Assembly: GCF_021462265.1 (NCBI RefSeq)
Contig: NZ_JAJONF010000015.1
Span: 1 to 64,000, forward strand
Reading direction: 5' to 3'
Length of the DNA stretch: 64,000 bases
DNA from: Streptomyces shenzhenensis
GTDB lineage: Bacteria; Actinomycetota; Actinomycetes; Streptomycetales; Streptomycetaceae
Shown here: one piece after another, positions 25,244 to 32,982 of the stretch
How positions within the stretch are numbered: the stretch's first letter is position 1
How the letters are laid out: every line of letters starts with the position of its first letter
Translations under genes and position numbers: made by a program
The notes under the pieces: generated by a model
What the model was told of the DNA's origin: nothing
Seen by the model: only the letters and a program-made list of their open reading frames with translations
The model's database searches: none

Positions 25244-26694
25244 GCACGAGCGAGAAGACCTACGACGTCGTCGTCGCCGGCAGTGGCATCGCGGGCCTCA
25301 GCGCCGCGATCAGCGCGGCGGAGGCCGGGGCCCGCGTCGCGCTCCTGGACCGTGCGACCGAGCGGGAGAGCGGCGGCAACACCCGGTACACCGAGGCGTA
25401 CCTGCGGATGAAGTCGCTCGACGAGGTCGCCGACGGCCTCGCCGAGGCGATCGTCGACGACTTCATGGGCCACCCGGACCCGGGCGTCGTCGCCGACTCC
25501 GCACTCGACTTCGCGCGACGCAACCCGCTGCTGCGCGCCCACCAGGTCGTCGACCTCGACTACGTCGCCGCGTTCGCCGACCACGCGGGGCCGACGCTGC
25601 GCTGGCTGGAGGGCCACGGCATCTCCTTCGGTGAGCTGCCGACGCTGTTCCTCACCGTCTCCACGACCCGCCTCGCACCGGTCGGCGGCGGCCTCGCGCT
25701 CGTCGAGACCCTCGGCCGCGAGGCCGTCGGGCTCGGCGTCGACCGGTTCTACGAGACGACCGCCCGCGACCTCGTCGTCGCCGGCGACGGTGCGGTGACC
25801 GGCCTCGTCACGACCGACGCCACCGGAGCCAGGACCGTCTTCTCGGGCCGGGTCGTCCTCGCCTGCGGCGGCTACCAGGGCAACGCCGAGATGATGGCCC
25901 GCTACCACGGCGACAAGGGGATGACCTGCCGGCCCGTCGCCCGCGGCGGCAACTACAACAAGGGCGAGGGCATCGAGATGGCGATCGCCGCGGGCGCCGC
26001 GACCGCCGGCAACTTCAGCCTCTTCCACGCCGAGCCCGTCGACCCGCGCTCCGGCGACCCGGAGGCGGCGATCATGGCCTTCACCTACGGCGTCCTCGTC
26101 AACGTCGAGGGACGCCGGTTCGTCGACGAGGCGCGCGGCCCGGTCGACGCGTGGTACGAACGGACGACCCGCGACATCCACGCCCAGCCGAGGGGCATGG
26201 CCTGGATGATCCTCGACGCCGACGCCCAGGCCGTCCCGAACCTCAGGACCGCCATCCGCACCGAGGAGAAGCCGGTGCGCGGCGACACGATCGCGGCGCT
26301 CGCCCAGGCGATCGGCGTCGACCCGGACACCCTCACCGAGACGATCGACGCGTACAACGCCGCGTGCCCGGACGGCGAGTGGGACCCCACCCGGCCCGAC
26401 GGACTCGCCACGACGGGCGTCACACCCCCGAAGTCGAACTGGGCCCGGCCCGTCGCCCGGGGCCCCTTCGTCGCCTACCCCGTGATGGCCGCGAACGTCT
26501 TCACCTTCGGCGGCCTCAAGGTCGACGCCTCCTCACGCGTGGTGGACAGGGACGGCCGCGTCATCCCGGGCCTGTACGCCGCCGGCGAGCTGACCGGCCT
26601 GTACTACTCGAACTACACCGGCTCCACCTCGGTCCTGCGCGGCGCGACGTTCGGGAAGATCGCGGGCGCGCACGCCGCGGCGAAGGCGGTCTGA
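25240..26694 (+). CDS. FAD-dependent oxidoreductase (FAD_binding_2, tricarballylate dehydrogenase-like), 2 of 3
   Basis: 484 residues. DVVVAGSGIAGLSAAISA near the N-terminus (Rossmann), SGGNTRYTEAYLR following, VVLACGGYQGN mid-protein and GLYAAGELTGLYYSNYTG at the C-terminus. SGGNTR is typical of the tricarballylate dehydrogenase (TcuA) subgroup, which oxidises a carboxylate side chain to an alkene. Cytoplasmic, no extra domains. The ATG overlaps the preceding stop; one base separates its stop from the racemase-like gene. Function beyond redox on an organic acid is inferred. Confidence 0.82.
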   Translation: MSTSEKTYDVVVAGSGIAGLSAAISAAEAGARVALLDRATERESGGNTRYTEAYLRMKSLDEVADGLAEAIVDDFMGHPDPGVVADSALDFARRNPLLRAHQVVDLDYVAAFADHAGPTLRWLEGHGISFGELPTLFLTVSTTRLAPVGGGLALVETLGREAVGLGVDRFYETTARDLVVAGDGAVTGLVTTDATGARTVFSGRVVLACGGYQGNAEMMARYHGDKGMTCRPVARGGNYNKGEGIEMAIAAGAATAGNFSLFHAEPVDPRSGDPEAAIMAFTYGVLVNVEGRRFVDEARGPVDAWYERTTRDIHAQPRGMAWMILDADAQAVPNLRTAIRTEEKPVRGDTIAALAQAIGVDPDTLTETIDAYNAACPDGEWDPTRPDGLATTGVTPPKSNWARPVARGPFVAYPVMAANVFTFGGLKVDASSRVVDRDGRVIPGLYAAGELTGLYYSNYTGSTSVLRGATFGKIAGAHAAAKAV

Positions 26695-26695
26695 C

Positions 26696-27508
26696 ATGCG
26701 GATCTGGCACCAGTCCTTCACGGTTCTCGACGACGTCCCGCACTACCGGGACGCGCTGGCGCGCCACCTCGGCTCGGTGGCCGCGCCGGGCACGGAGGTC
26801 GTCCTGCACGGAATGGCGCCCGGTACCTACCCGAGCGACTACCCGGGCACGCACATCCGCTACGCCTATCTGTCCGGGCTGCACAAGGAGCAGTTCGTGC
26901 ACGCGGCCCTGCGCGCCCAGGACGAGGGCTACGACGCGTTCCTCATCGCGACGATCCCGGACACGGCGTACGAGGAGTGCCGCAGCCTCGTCGACATCCC
27001 CGTCATCACGCTCGGGCAGACCTCGGTCCTCCTGGCCGCGACCCTCGGCTCCACCGTCGGGATCGTCAATTTCATCGGGGCCCTCGAACCGCAACTGCGC
27101 CGGAACATGCTGGTCTACGGCCTGGACCGGATCGTCGGGCCGATCCGCCAGGTCGCCGCGGAGTTCACCGACGTCATGGCCGCGTACGCCGCGCCGGACG
27201 CTCTGGTCGCGGCGTTCACGGCGGCGGCCCGCGAGGCGGTCGCGGCCGGCGCTCGCGTCATCGTCCCCGGGGAGGGCCCGCTCAACGTCTTCCTCGCCGA
27301 CCACGGTGTGAGCCGTGTCGACGGCGTTCCCGTCCTCGACTCCCTCGGCACCTGCCTCCAGGTCGCCCAGATGCGGGCCCGGCAGTACCGCGACGCCGGG
27401 CTGGTCGCCTCCCGCTCCGGCTTCCACCATGAACAGCCACCGCGCGAACTCGTGGGCGCGGCCCGGGACTTCTACGGCACGAGCGGCCTCCCGGCCGACG
27501 GGCGGTGA
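26696..27508 (+). CDS. Asp/Glu/hydantoin racemase-fold protein without catalytic cysteines
   Basis: 270 residues. The two-domain racemase fold is suggested by YDAFLIATIPDTAYEECRSLVDIPVI and, in the second half, AGARVIVPGEGPLNVFL. In racemases, maleate isomerases and arylmalonate decarboxylases one or two Cys act at these positions (after the strand at about 86 and in the LGC-type loop at about 192). Here they are Thr86 and Gly192/Glu193. Cys95 and Cys220 lie elsewhere. So it is either an enzyme with different chemistry or a binding protein. It sits between two FAD flavoprotein genes, coupled to the second by GTGA. Confidence 0.7.
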   Translation: MRIWHQSFTVLDDVPHYRDALARHLGSVAAPGTEVVLHGMAPGTYPSDYPGTHIRYAYLSGLHKEQFVHAALRAQDEGYDAFLIATIPDTAYEECRSLVDIPVITLGQTSVLLAATLGSTVGIVNFIGALEPQLRRNMLVYGLDRIVGPIRQVAAEFTDVMAAYAAPDALVAAFTAAAREAVAAGARVIVPGEGPLNVFLADHGVSRVDGVPVLDSLGTCLQVAQMRARQYRDAGLVASRSGFHHEQPPRELVGAARDFYGTSGLPADGR

Positions 27509-28899
27509 CCGTGGCCGAGAACGCCAAGAACGCCAAGAACGCCAAGAACGCCGAGGACGTCGTGGTCGACGTCGTCGTGGCCGGCGCGGGGGCCTGCGGG
27601 CTCGTCGCCGGCCTCCGCGCGTCAGAGAACCCCGACCTCGTCGTCGCCGTCCTGGAGAAGAGCACGCGGGACGGCTGCAACGCGCAGGTGTCGAGCGGCA
27701 GCCTCGCCGCCGGGGGTACCCGTTTCCAGGCCGCCGCGGGGATCGACGACTCACCCGCGCGGCACGCCGCGGACATCCTCGCCGAGAACGGCGACGACCG
27801 GCACCGCCCGCTGGTCGAGGCGCTGACCGCGGCCGCGCCCCACTACGTCCACTGGATCGCCGCCGACCTCGGCTACCCGCTCGAGGTCGGCACCGACATG
27901 ACCAGGCACGGCATCTCCGTGCCCCGCCTGCACACCGACCCGCAGCGCCGTGGCGGCGGCCCGCTCGTCAGCCACCTCCGCGGCATCCTCGCCGCCCGTC
28001 CCAACGTCGCCCTCCTCGACGAGACACCGGTGACCGGCTTGCGGGTGGACGGCTCGGGACCGCAGGCCCGTGTCGTCGGGGTCACGGCCCGCCAGAACGG
28101 CACGGCCCTGACCGTCGCCGCGCGGACGACGGTCCTCGCCACGGACGGCTTCGCCGGCAACCGGGCGCTGATGCGCGAGTTCTGCGCCGGACTCGGCGAC
28201 CCGTTCCACGGGGGTGTGAGCACCGCGACCGGAGACGCCGTCGCCTGGCTGCGCGGCCTCGGCGCCGAGTTCCGCAACATGGGCGCCTGCCTGCGCCACG
28301 GCCAGGTCACGATGCACGGCACCCGGGTCAACCCGAACCTGCCCTGGCTCGGCGCCGTCCTCGTGAACACCCGCGGCGAGCGGTTCGTCGACGAACAGGC
28401 GCACGGTTACTCGGGGCTCGCCCCGCACGTCGCCGCCCAGCCGAACGAGCGCGCCCTGATGATCTGGGACGACGAGGCCGACCTCGTCGCCGCGCACTCG
28501 GAGATGATGCGCGAATCGGCGAAGGCCGGTGCCCTCGGCAGCGCCGCGGACCTCGTGTCCCTGGCCCGGGACGTCCGCATGGACCCGCTGCTCCTGGAGC
28601 GCGCCCTCGAGCCGATCGACGGCCGCCGTCGCCTCGTCGCGCCGTTCCACTACGCCTGGCTGACCCACGGCGTCCTCACGACCCAGGGAGGAGCCGCGAT
28701 CGACACCCACGGCCGGGTGCTCCGCAAGGACGGTTCGGCCGTCGCCGGTCTGCGCGCGGGCGGCGGAACGGCCGTCGGGCTCGCGGGCCCCGACTCCGCC
28801 GGCTACAGCTCGGGCAACGGGCTGCTCGCCGCGATGGGCATGGGCTGGATCGTCGGCAACGACCTCGCCGCCGGCACCGGCGGCGGCCTCCCCCGGTGA
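27505..28899 (+). CDS. FAD-dependent oxidoreductase (FAD_binding_2), 3 of 3
   Basis: 464 residues, the same superfamily as the proteins at 22403 and 25240. The N-terminus carries AENAKNAKNAKNAED from a 9-bp DNA repeat, then Rossmann DVVVAGAGACGLVAGLRA, VLATDGFAGN, and a C-terminus GLRAGGGTAVGLAG where relatives have GLYAAGE. The altered C-terminal motif means the FAD contact differs or weakens. The GTG overlaps the racemase-like stop. Last gene of the rightward operon; a hairpin terminator follows at 28918. Substrate unknown. Confidence 0.78.
   Translation: MTVAENAKNAKNAKNAEDVVVDVVVAGAGACGLVAGLRASENPDLVVAVLEKSTRDGCNAQVSSGSLAAGGTRFQAAAGIDDSPARHAADILAENGDDRHRPLVEALTAAAPHYVHWIAADLGYPLEVGTDMTRHGISVPRLHTDPQRRGGGPLVSHLRGILAARPNVALLDETPVTGLRVDGSGPQARVVGVTARQNGTALTVAARTTVLATDGFAGNRALMREFCAGLGDPFHGGVSTATGDAVAWLRGLGAEFRNMGACLRHGQVTMHGTRVNPNLPWLGAVLVNTRGERFVDEQAHGYSGLAPHVAAQPNERALMIWDDEADLVAAHSEMMRESAKAGALGSAADLVSLARDVRMDPLLLERALEPIDGRRRLVAPFHYAWLTHGVLTTQGGAAIDTHGRVLRKDGSAVAGLRAGGGTAVGLAGPDSAGYSSGNGLLAAMGMGWIVGNDLAAGTGGGLPR
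27520..27552 (+). repeat. 9-bp minisatellite in the start of the third flavoprotein gene
   Basis: AACGCCAAG is repeated three times followed by AACGCC, encoding (NAK)n in frame. Copy-number changes would lengthen or shorten the N-terminus by three residues without a frameshift. Confidence 0.85.
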
Positions 28900-28917
28900 G
28901 AGGCCGGTTCGCGACGA

Positions 28918-28949
28918 CACCCCGCCACCGTGGCGACGGCGGCGGGGTG
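28918..28949. terminator. Bidirectional terminator between convergent operons
   Basis: CACCCCGCC (28918-28926) and GGCGGGGTG (28941-28949) form a perfect 9-bp stem with a 14-nt loop, between the end of the rightward catabolic operon and the leftward hydrolase gene. No U tract. Confidence 0.65.
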
Positions 28950-28986
28950 CGCGTGGTTCATGGTGTTCCGAGCGGGGAGCGGCCCG

Positions 28987-29820
28987 TCACCTGGCCAGGA
29001 AGGCGAGCAGGGCGTCGGTGACCTCCTGCGCGTGGGTCCACAGCAGGCCGTGCGGGGCGCCCTCGACAACGACGTACTCGGCCTGCGGGAGCGCCCGGTG
29101 GAACGGCTCCGCGGTCGCCTCGATCGGCAGGATGCGGTCGGCGGTGCCGTGCAGGATCAGAGCCGGTACGTCGATCTTGGCGACGTCGGCCCGGAAGTCG
29201 GTGGTCCAGGTCGACACGCAGGCCAGGGAGGCGTACCAGGACGCGCCGGCGGCGACGTTCCAGCTGTTGCGGACCGCCTCCTCGCTGATCCGGGTGCCCA
29301 GGTTGTCGTCCAGGTTGTAGAAGTCCTGGTAGAACGCGGTGAAGTAGGCGTAGCGGTCGGCGGTGACGGCCTGCTTGATGCCCTCGAACACGGCGCCGTC
29401 CACGCCGTCGGCGTTGTCGTCGGTCTTGAGCAGGAACGGCTCGAGGGAGGCGAGGAAGGCCGCCTTGGCGATCCGGGCCGAGCCGTAGGTGCCCAGGTAC
29501 CGGCCGACTTCGCCGGTGCCCATGGAGAAGCCGACGAGGACGACGTCGGTCAGGTCGAGGGTCTCCAGGACGGTGTTGAGGTCGGCGGCGAAGGTGTCGT
29601 AGTCGTAGCCGGTGGTGGGCTGGCTGGAGCGGCCGAAGCCGCGCCGGTCGTACGTGATGACCCGGTAGCCGGCGGCCAGCAGGGCGGCCGCCTGCTTCTC
29701 CCAGGAGTGGCCGTCGAGCGGGTAGCCGTGGATCAGCACGACCGGCTGTCCGGTGCCGTGGTCCTCGTAGTAGAGGTCGACGGGGGTGGAGTTCTCCTGG
29801 CCGACGGTGATGAAGCCCAT
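28987..29820 (-). CDS. Alpha/beta hydrolase (non-haem chloroperoxidase-like)
   Basis: 277 residues, cofactor-free haloperoxidase/esterase type: LIHGYPLDGHSW (oxyanion), DRRGFGRSSQP, nucleophile GFSMGTGE (Ser near 98), acid HGTADRILP and His in GAPHGLLWTHAQ. The conserved EDHGTGQPVVLIHG start region is intact. ATG 29820 follows AAAGGCAG. 65 bp downstream of another leftward hydrolase, so possibly one transcript. Perhydrolase activity in such enzymes is incidental; a lactonase or esterase role is equally possible. It lies inside the catabolic region but is transcribed the opposite way and has no CACTACA operator. Confidence 0.85.
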   Translation of the reverse strand: MGFITVGQENSTPVDLYYEDHGTGQPVVLIHGYPLDGHSWEKQAAALLAAGYRVITYDRRGFGRSSQPTTGYDYDTFAADLNTVLETLDLTDVVLVGFSMGTGEVGRYLGTYGSARIAKAAFLASLEPFLLKTDDNADGVDGAVFEGIKQAVTADRYAYFTAFYQDFYNLDDNLGTRISEEAVRNSWNVAAGASWYASLACVSTWTTDFRADVAKIDVPALILHGTADRILPIEATAEPFHRALPQAEYVVVEGAPHGLLWTHAQEVTDALLAFLAR

Positions 29821-29885
29821 GGTGGTTGTCGCTGCCTTTCGGTGTGGGTTCGGTGCTGCGGAAGGGGTGCGGGGGCGGACGCCGG

Positions 29886-30728
29886 TCAGCGAAGGTTGCG
29901 GGCCGCCTGTTCGACGACGCGGGTGACGGCGCCGGGGTGCGAGACGGAGACCGCGTGCGAGGCGTCGATCTCGGTGGTGCGGGCGTGTGCCCGGGCGGAC
30001 ATGAAGCGCTGGGCGGCCACGGGGATGTTGCGGTCCTGGGTGGTCACGAGCGACCAGGAGGGGATCGTCTTCCAGGCGGCCGCGGTGGACTTCTCCTCCA
30101 GAGCGGCGGCGGCGATCGGGCGCTGTCCGGCGGCCATGAGCCGTGCCTTGTCCGCCGGTACGTCGGCGGCGAACTGCTGGTGGAACTTGTCCGGCTTGAT
30201 GTAGACGTCGGCGCCCTGGCCGCCGTCCGGCAGGGTGTAGTTCACCGACTCGATCGCCTGGCCGAGGGTGCTGCCGGGGAACTTGTCCGTCAGGCCGAGC
30301 GAGCTCTCGCCGGTGTCGGGCAGGAACGCCGCGATGTAGACCAGCGCCTTGACCTTCTTCTCGAGCCCGGCGGCGGCCTGGCTGATGACGGTGCCGCCGT
30401 AGGAGTGACCGACCAGGACCACGGGTCCGTCGATGTGCTCGACGACACTGCGCAGGTAGGCGGCGTCGGTGGCCGGGCCGCGCAGCGGGTTGGCGGCGGC
30501 CACCACCGGATAGCCGTCGCGCTGGAGTCGGCTGACGACCCCGTCCCAGCTCGAGGCGTCGGCGAACGCCCCGTGCTCCAGCACGATCGTCGGCCGGGCC
30601 TGGTGGCGGGGCGCCGCGCCGGCCACACCGGGGACGGCCACCGCCATGACGGACAGCCCGGCGGCCGCGGTGGCGGCGAGCAGGCCGAACCTGCCGGCGG
30701 AACGGGTCGAGCGGCGGGCGATGCGCAT
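29886..30728 (-). CDS. Secreted alpha/beta hydrolase
   Basis: 280 residues with a signal peptide (Arg-rich N-region, hydrophobic core LLAATAAAGLSVMAVAV, AxA site near GAAP). Mature enzyme: IVLEHGAFADASSW, nucleophile GHSYGG, C-terminal His in IDASHAVSVSHP. ATG 30728 follows GAGG; further upstream open sequence lacks a ribosome site. It belongs to the same subfamily as the cytoplasmic protein at 48024 (both have HGAFADASS and PVVLVGHSYGG). Its promoter carries a perfect palindromic operator (30811-30834). Likely an extracellular esterase or lactonase. Confidence 0.83.
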   Translation of the reverse strand: MRIARRSTRSAGRFGLLAATAAAGLSVMAVAVPGVAGAAPRHQARPTIVLEHGAFADASSWDGVVSRLQRDGYPVVAAANPLRGPATDAAYLRSVVEHIDGPVVLVGHSYGGTVISQAAAGLEKKVKALVYIAAFLPDTGESSLGLTDKFPGSTLGQAIESVNYTLPDGGQGADVYIKPDKFHQQFAADVPADKARLMAAGQRPIAAAALEEKSTAAAWKTIPSWSLVTTQDRNIPVAAQRFMSARAHARTTEIDASHAVSVSHPGAVTRVVEQAARNLR

Positions 30729-30783
30729 GGTGGAGTCCTCTGTTCCTCGGGGTGCCGCCCCTGAGCGGGTGGCGACACCGAGA

Positions 30784-30834
30784 AACATAGCGACAAATTA
30801 AGTTGTGCGCAAATAAGTCGTGCACAACTTATTT
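30784..30834 (-). promoter_or_regulatory. Promoter with perfect 24-bp palindromic operator
   Basis: Minus-strand -35 TTGCGC (30807-30812), 17 bp, -10 TATGTT (30784-30789). The palindrome AAATAAGT-N8-ACTTATTT (30811-30834, with inner GTGCAC) abuts the -35, and AAGTTGTGC (30800-30808) pairs with GCACAACTT (30822-30830) as a second, overlapping dyad. TetR/MarR-like operator; no regulator gene is adjacent. Confidence 0.65.
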
Positions 30835-30886
30835 GCCCGGAGGAGCCGCCCCGACCCGGGACCGGCACCCCTCACCGCCCCTTCGC

Positions 30887-32137
30887 TCACATGAGGTAGT
30901 CGCCGGTCGTCGCCTGCCACGCGGCGTACTGGTCGCCCGCCCGCGTCTCGAGGCTGCGCGAGATCCTGGCCGCGGCCTCCGCCAGGGCGGCGGTCCACCG
31001 GCGCACCTGATGTGCGTCGGCCCCTCGGGGCAGCTGGCCGAGCCGGAGGCACAGCGCGACCGAGCCGTCCGGGCCGAGGACGGGGCCGACGATCGCGCCC
31101 AGGTCGTAGGTCTCGCCGTCGACGACCTCGCACGTCTCGTAGAACGGGGACGCGCCGGAGATCACCGCCCGGACGGCGCGCTCGCGGGCCGGCGTCAGCT
31201 CCCCCGCGGCGTACTCCCGCATCGCCTCGGTGAGGTCGCCGTACTGCGGGCCGCCCTCGGGCTGGATCCGGGACATCGCGTATCCGACCTCGTGGACCGT
31301 CTTGAGGCGGCGACGGTACTCCTCGACGACGGCGGGCTCCTGCGAGGACGCGCGCCGCAGCCACGCCTCGACGGTCGCCTCGGGCGCCCACGCGATGTAC
31401 GCCTCGCCGAGCGGGGGCATGAGCGGCACCCGCCGCCCGAGCTGCTCCTGCGGCCGGGCGCTGCCACCGAACGCGCATACCGCGGTGGTGAGTTCGTGGT
31501 CGTTCACGGCGACGAGGAGGGCCGCCTCGCACCCGTGCTCGCGCGCGAGCCGCTCGGTCGCCGCCCGCCCGACATCGGCGAGCCGGACCGCCTCGATGAG
31601 CTCGGCGTCGCCGCGCGCCGCGAGACCGCCCGGCGAGAAGCCGCCGTAGCCGCCCTGGAAGAAGAGCAACGGTGTCGCGGGCCGGGTGACCGACATGTCC
31701 TGGACGCGGCACAGGACGATGAGGTGGTCGCCGGCGGGGACGACCCGGTCGAGGGTGCAGTGGATGTGCGCGACGGCACCGTCGAGGGCGGGCGCGCCGT
31801 ATGCCGACGCGGACCACGCGACGTCGTCGAACTTCCCCGGCCGCGGCACCGCCAGCGCCCGGCACACGTCGAGCTGGTCGTGCGCGAGGACGTTGACGCA
31901 GAAGGTTCCCGCGTCGCGCATGAGGGCGAAGGTCCCCGACGTCGTCTTCGGCATGAAGGAGACGAGCGGCGGGTCGAGGGAGACCGACGTGAAGGTGCCG
32001 ACGACCATTCCGACCGGTTCTCCCGACTCCGCCGTCCCGGTCACCACGGCCACACCGGTGGGATAGTGCCCCATGACCTCCCGGTAGTGCGCGGGGTCGA
32101 CGGCTCCTGGCTCGCCCGCCTGCTGGGAATCGATCAC
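30887..32137 (-). CDS. Flavin reductase fused to an IclR-like effector domain
   Basis: 416 residues. The N-terminal 175 residues are a flavin reductase-like split barrel (YREVMGHYPTGVAVVTG, GTFTSVSLDPPLVSF, FCVNVLAHDQ), the partner type that supplies reduced flavin to HsaA-like monooxygenases. The C-terminal ~220 residues resemble the ligand-binding GAF-like domain of IclR regulators (RLADVGRAATERLAREHGCEAALLVAV; RERAVRAVISGASPFYET), without a DNA-binding helix-turn-helix. GTG 32137 follows GAGGTG. Its promoter carries a perfect CTGTAGTG-N2-CACTACAG operator. It should serve both hydroxylases of the island; the effector domain may gate reductase activity by substrate. Confidence 0.8.
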   Translation of the reverse strand: MIDSQQAGEPGAVDPAHYREVMGHYPTGVAVVTGTAESGEPVGMVVGTFTSVSLDPPLVSFMPKTTSGTFALMRDAGTFCVNVLAHDQLDVCRALAVPRPGKFDDVAWSASAYGAPALDGAVAHIHCTLDRVVPAGDHLIVLCRVQDMSVTRPATPLLFFQGGYGGFSPGGLAARGDAELIEAVRLADVGRAATERLAREHGCEAALLVAVNDHELTTAVCAFGGSARPQEQLGRRVPLMPPLGEAYIAWAPEATVEAWLRRASSQEPAVVEEYRRRLKTVHEVGYAMSRIQPEGGPQYGDLTEAMREYAAGELTPARERAVRAVISGASPFYETCEVVDGETYDLGAIVGPVLGPDGSVALCLRLGQLPRGADAHQVRRWTAALAEAAARISRSLETRAGDQYAAWQATTGDYLM

Positions 32138-32161
32138 GGCGTCACCTCACTGTCCACGACT

Positions 32162-32211
32162 CTGTAGTGCCCACTACAGCGAAAGGTAGGGTCTGCGGCC
32201 GGGTGGCGCAA
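32162..32211 (-). promoter_or_regulatory. Promoter and perfect operator for the flavin reductase gene
   Basis: Minus-strand -35 TTGCGC (32206-32211), 17 bp, -10 TACCTT (32183-32188), then the perfect inverted repeat CTGTAGTG-CC-CACTACAG at 32162-32179, over the expected transcription start. The half-site CACTACA recurs in both divergent promoters at 11.2 kb. Confidence 0.7.
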
Positions 32212-32279
32212 GGTTTCGCGTGCACCAGCACAGGAATTGAGCGCGGTCCGCAGCAGCGAGAGAACAACAGCTTCCGGAA

Positions 32280-32300
32280 CTCCTGTTACAGTGACAGGAG
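32280..32300 (+). promoter_or_regulatory. Operator dyad upstream of the TetR pair
   Basis: CTCCTGTTAC-A-GTGACAGGAG, arms 10 bp with one mismatch. It contains TACAGT, a possible -10, 54 bp before the TetR start, suggesting autorepression. Differs from the CACTACA palindrome, so the two TetR proteins may read different sites. Confidence 0.55.
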
Positions 32301-32346
32301 CCGGACGCTTCCGGCCCGAGCCCGGCAGCAGGGGGAGAGCGAAGCA

Positions 32347-32982
32347 GTGCCACGCAAGACCGATCGCCGCCACCGCCAGGGGGACGAGTCACGGCGCGCG
32401 ATCCTCGAGGCGACGCTCGAGATCGCGGCACGCAACGGCTACGACGGCACGACGGTAGCCGCCGTGACCGAGGCGACGGGGCTGCCCGCGAGCTCGATCT
32501 ACTGGCACTTCCGGAGCAAGGACGCCCTGCTCGCCGCGACCCTCGAATTCTCTTACCGCGAGTGGCGGGCACTCGTTCCGACCTGGTCCGGCCCCGTCGA
32601 GAACGGTTCGGTCGCCGAGGAGGTCGAGGCACGGTTCCAGCGGGCCGCCGTCTCGCTCACGTCCTCGCCGGAGTTCTGGTCCCTGGGGCTCCTGCTCACC
32701 CTCCAGCAGCGGATCAAGGAACCGGCCGCGCGCCGCCTCTACGCCGAGGTCCGGCAGAACACCGAGACCGAGATCACCGACTGGTGGGTCCGGGTCCTGC
32801 GGCCCGAGGCGGTGACGGAGGACCCGCGGCTGCCGCGGCGCCTCGCCCGGTTCCACATGATGCTCATGGACGGCCTCTTCATGCACGTCCGCTCGACCGG
32901 CGGCCGCGACGTCAAGCGTGTCGTCAGCCTCGTCGCCCTGGGCCTCGCCGAGTACCTCTCCCGGACAGGAGCAGCGGCATGA
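32347..32982 (+). CDS. TetR family regulator 1
   Basis: 211 residues. N-terminal helix-turn-helix: RRAILEATLEIAARNGYDGTTVAAVTEATGLPASSIYWHF in outline, with the typical SSIYWHFRSKDAL recognition region near residue 50. The C-terminal part is an all-helical ligand domain. GTG 32347 follows AGGGGGAGAG. Divergent from the flavin reductase gene and overlapping the second TetR gene by 4 bp. Candidate reader of the CACTACA operators that link this end of the island with the promoters 21 kb away. Confidence 0.9.
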   Translation: MPRKTDRRHRQGDESRRAILEATLEIAARNGYDGTTVAAVTEATGLPASSIYWHFRSKDALLAATLEFSYREWRALVPTWSGPVENGSVAEEVEARFQRAAVSLTSSPEFWSLGLLLTLQQRIKEPAARRLYAEVRQNTETEITDWWVRVLRPEAVTEDPRLPRRLARFHMMLMDGLFMHVRSTGGRDVKRVVSLVALGLAEYLSRTGAAA

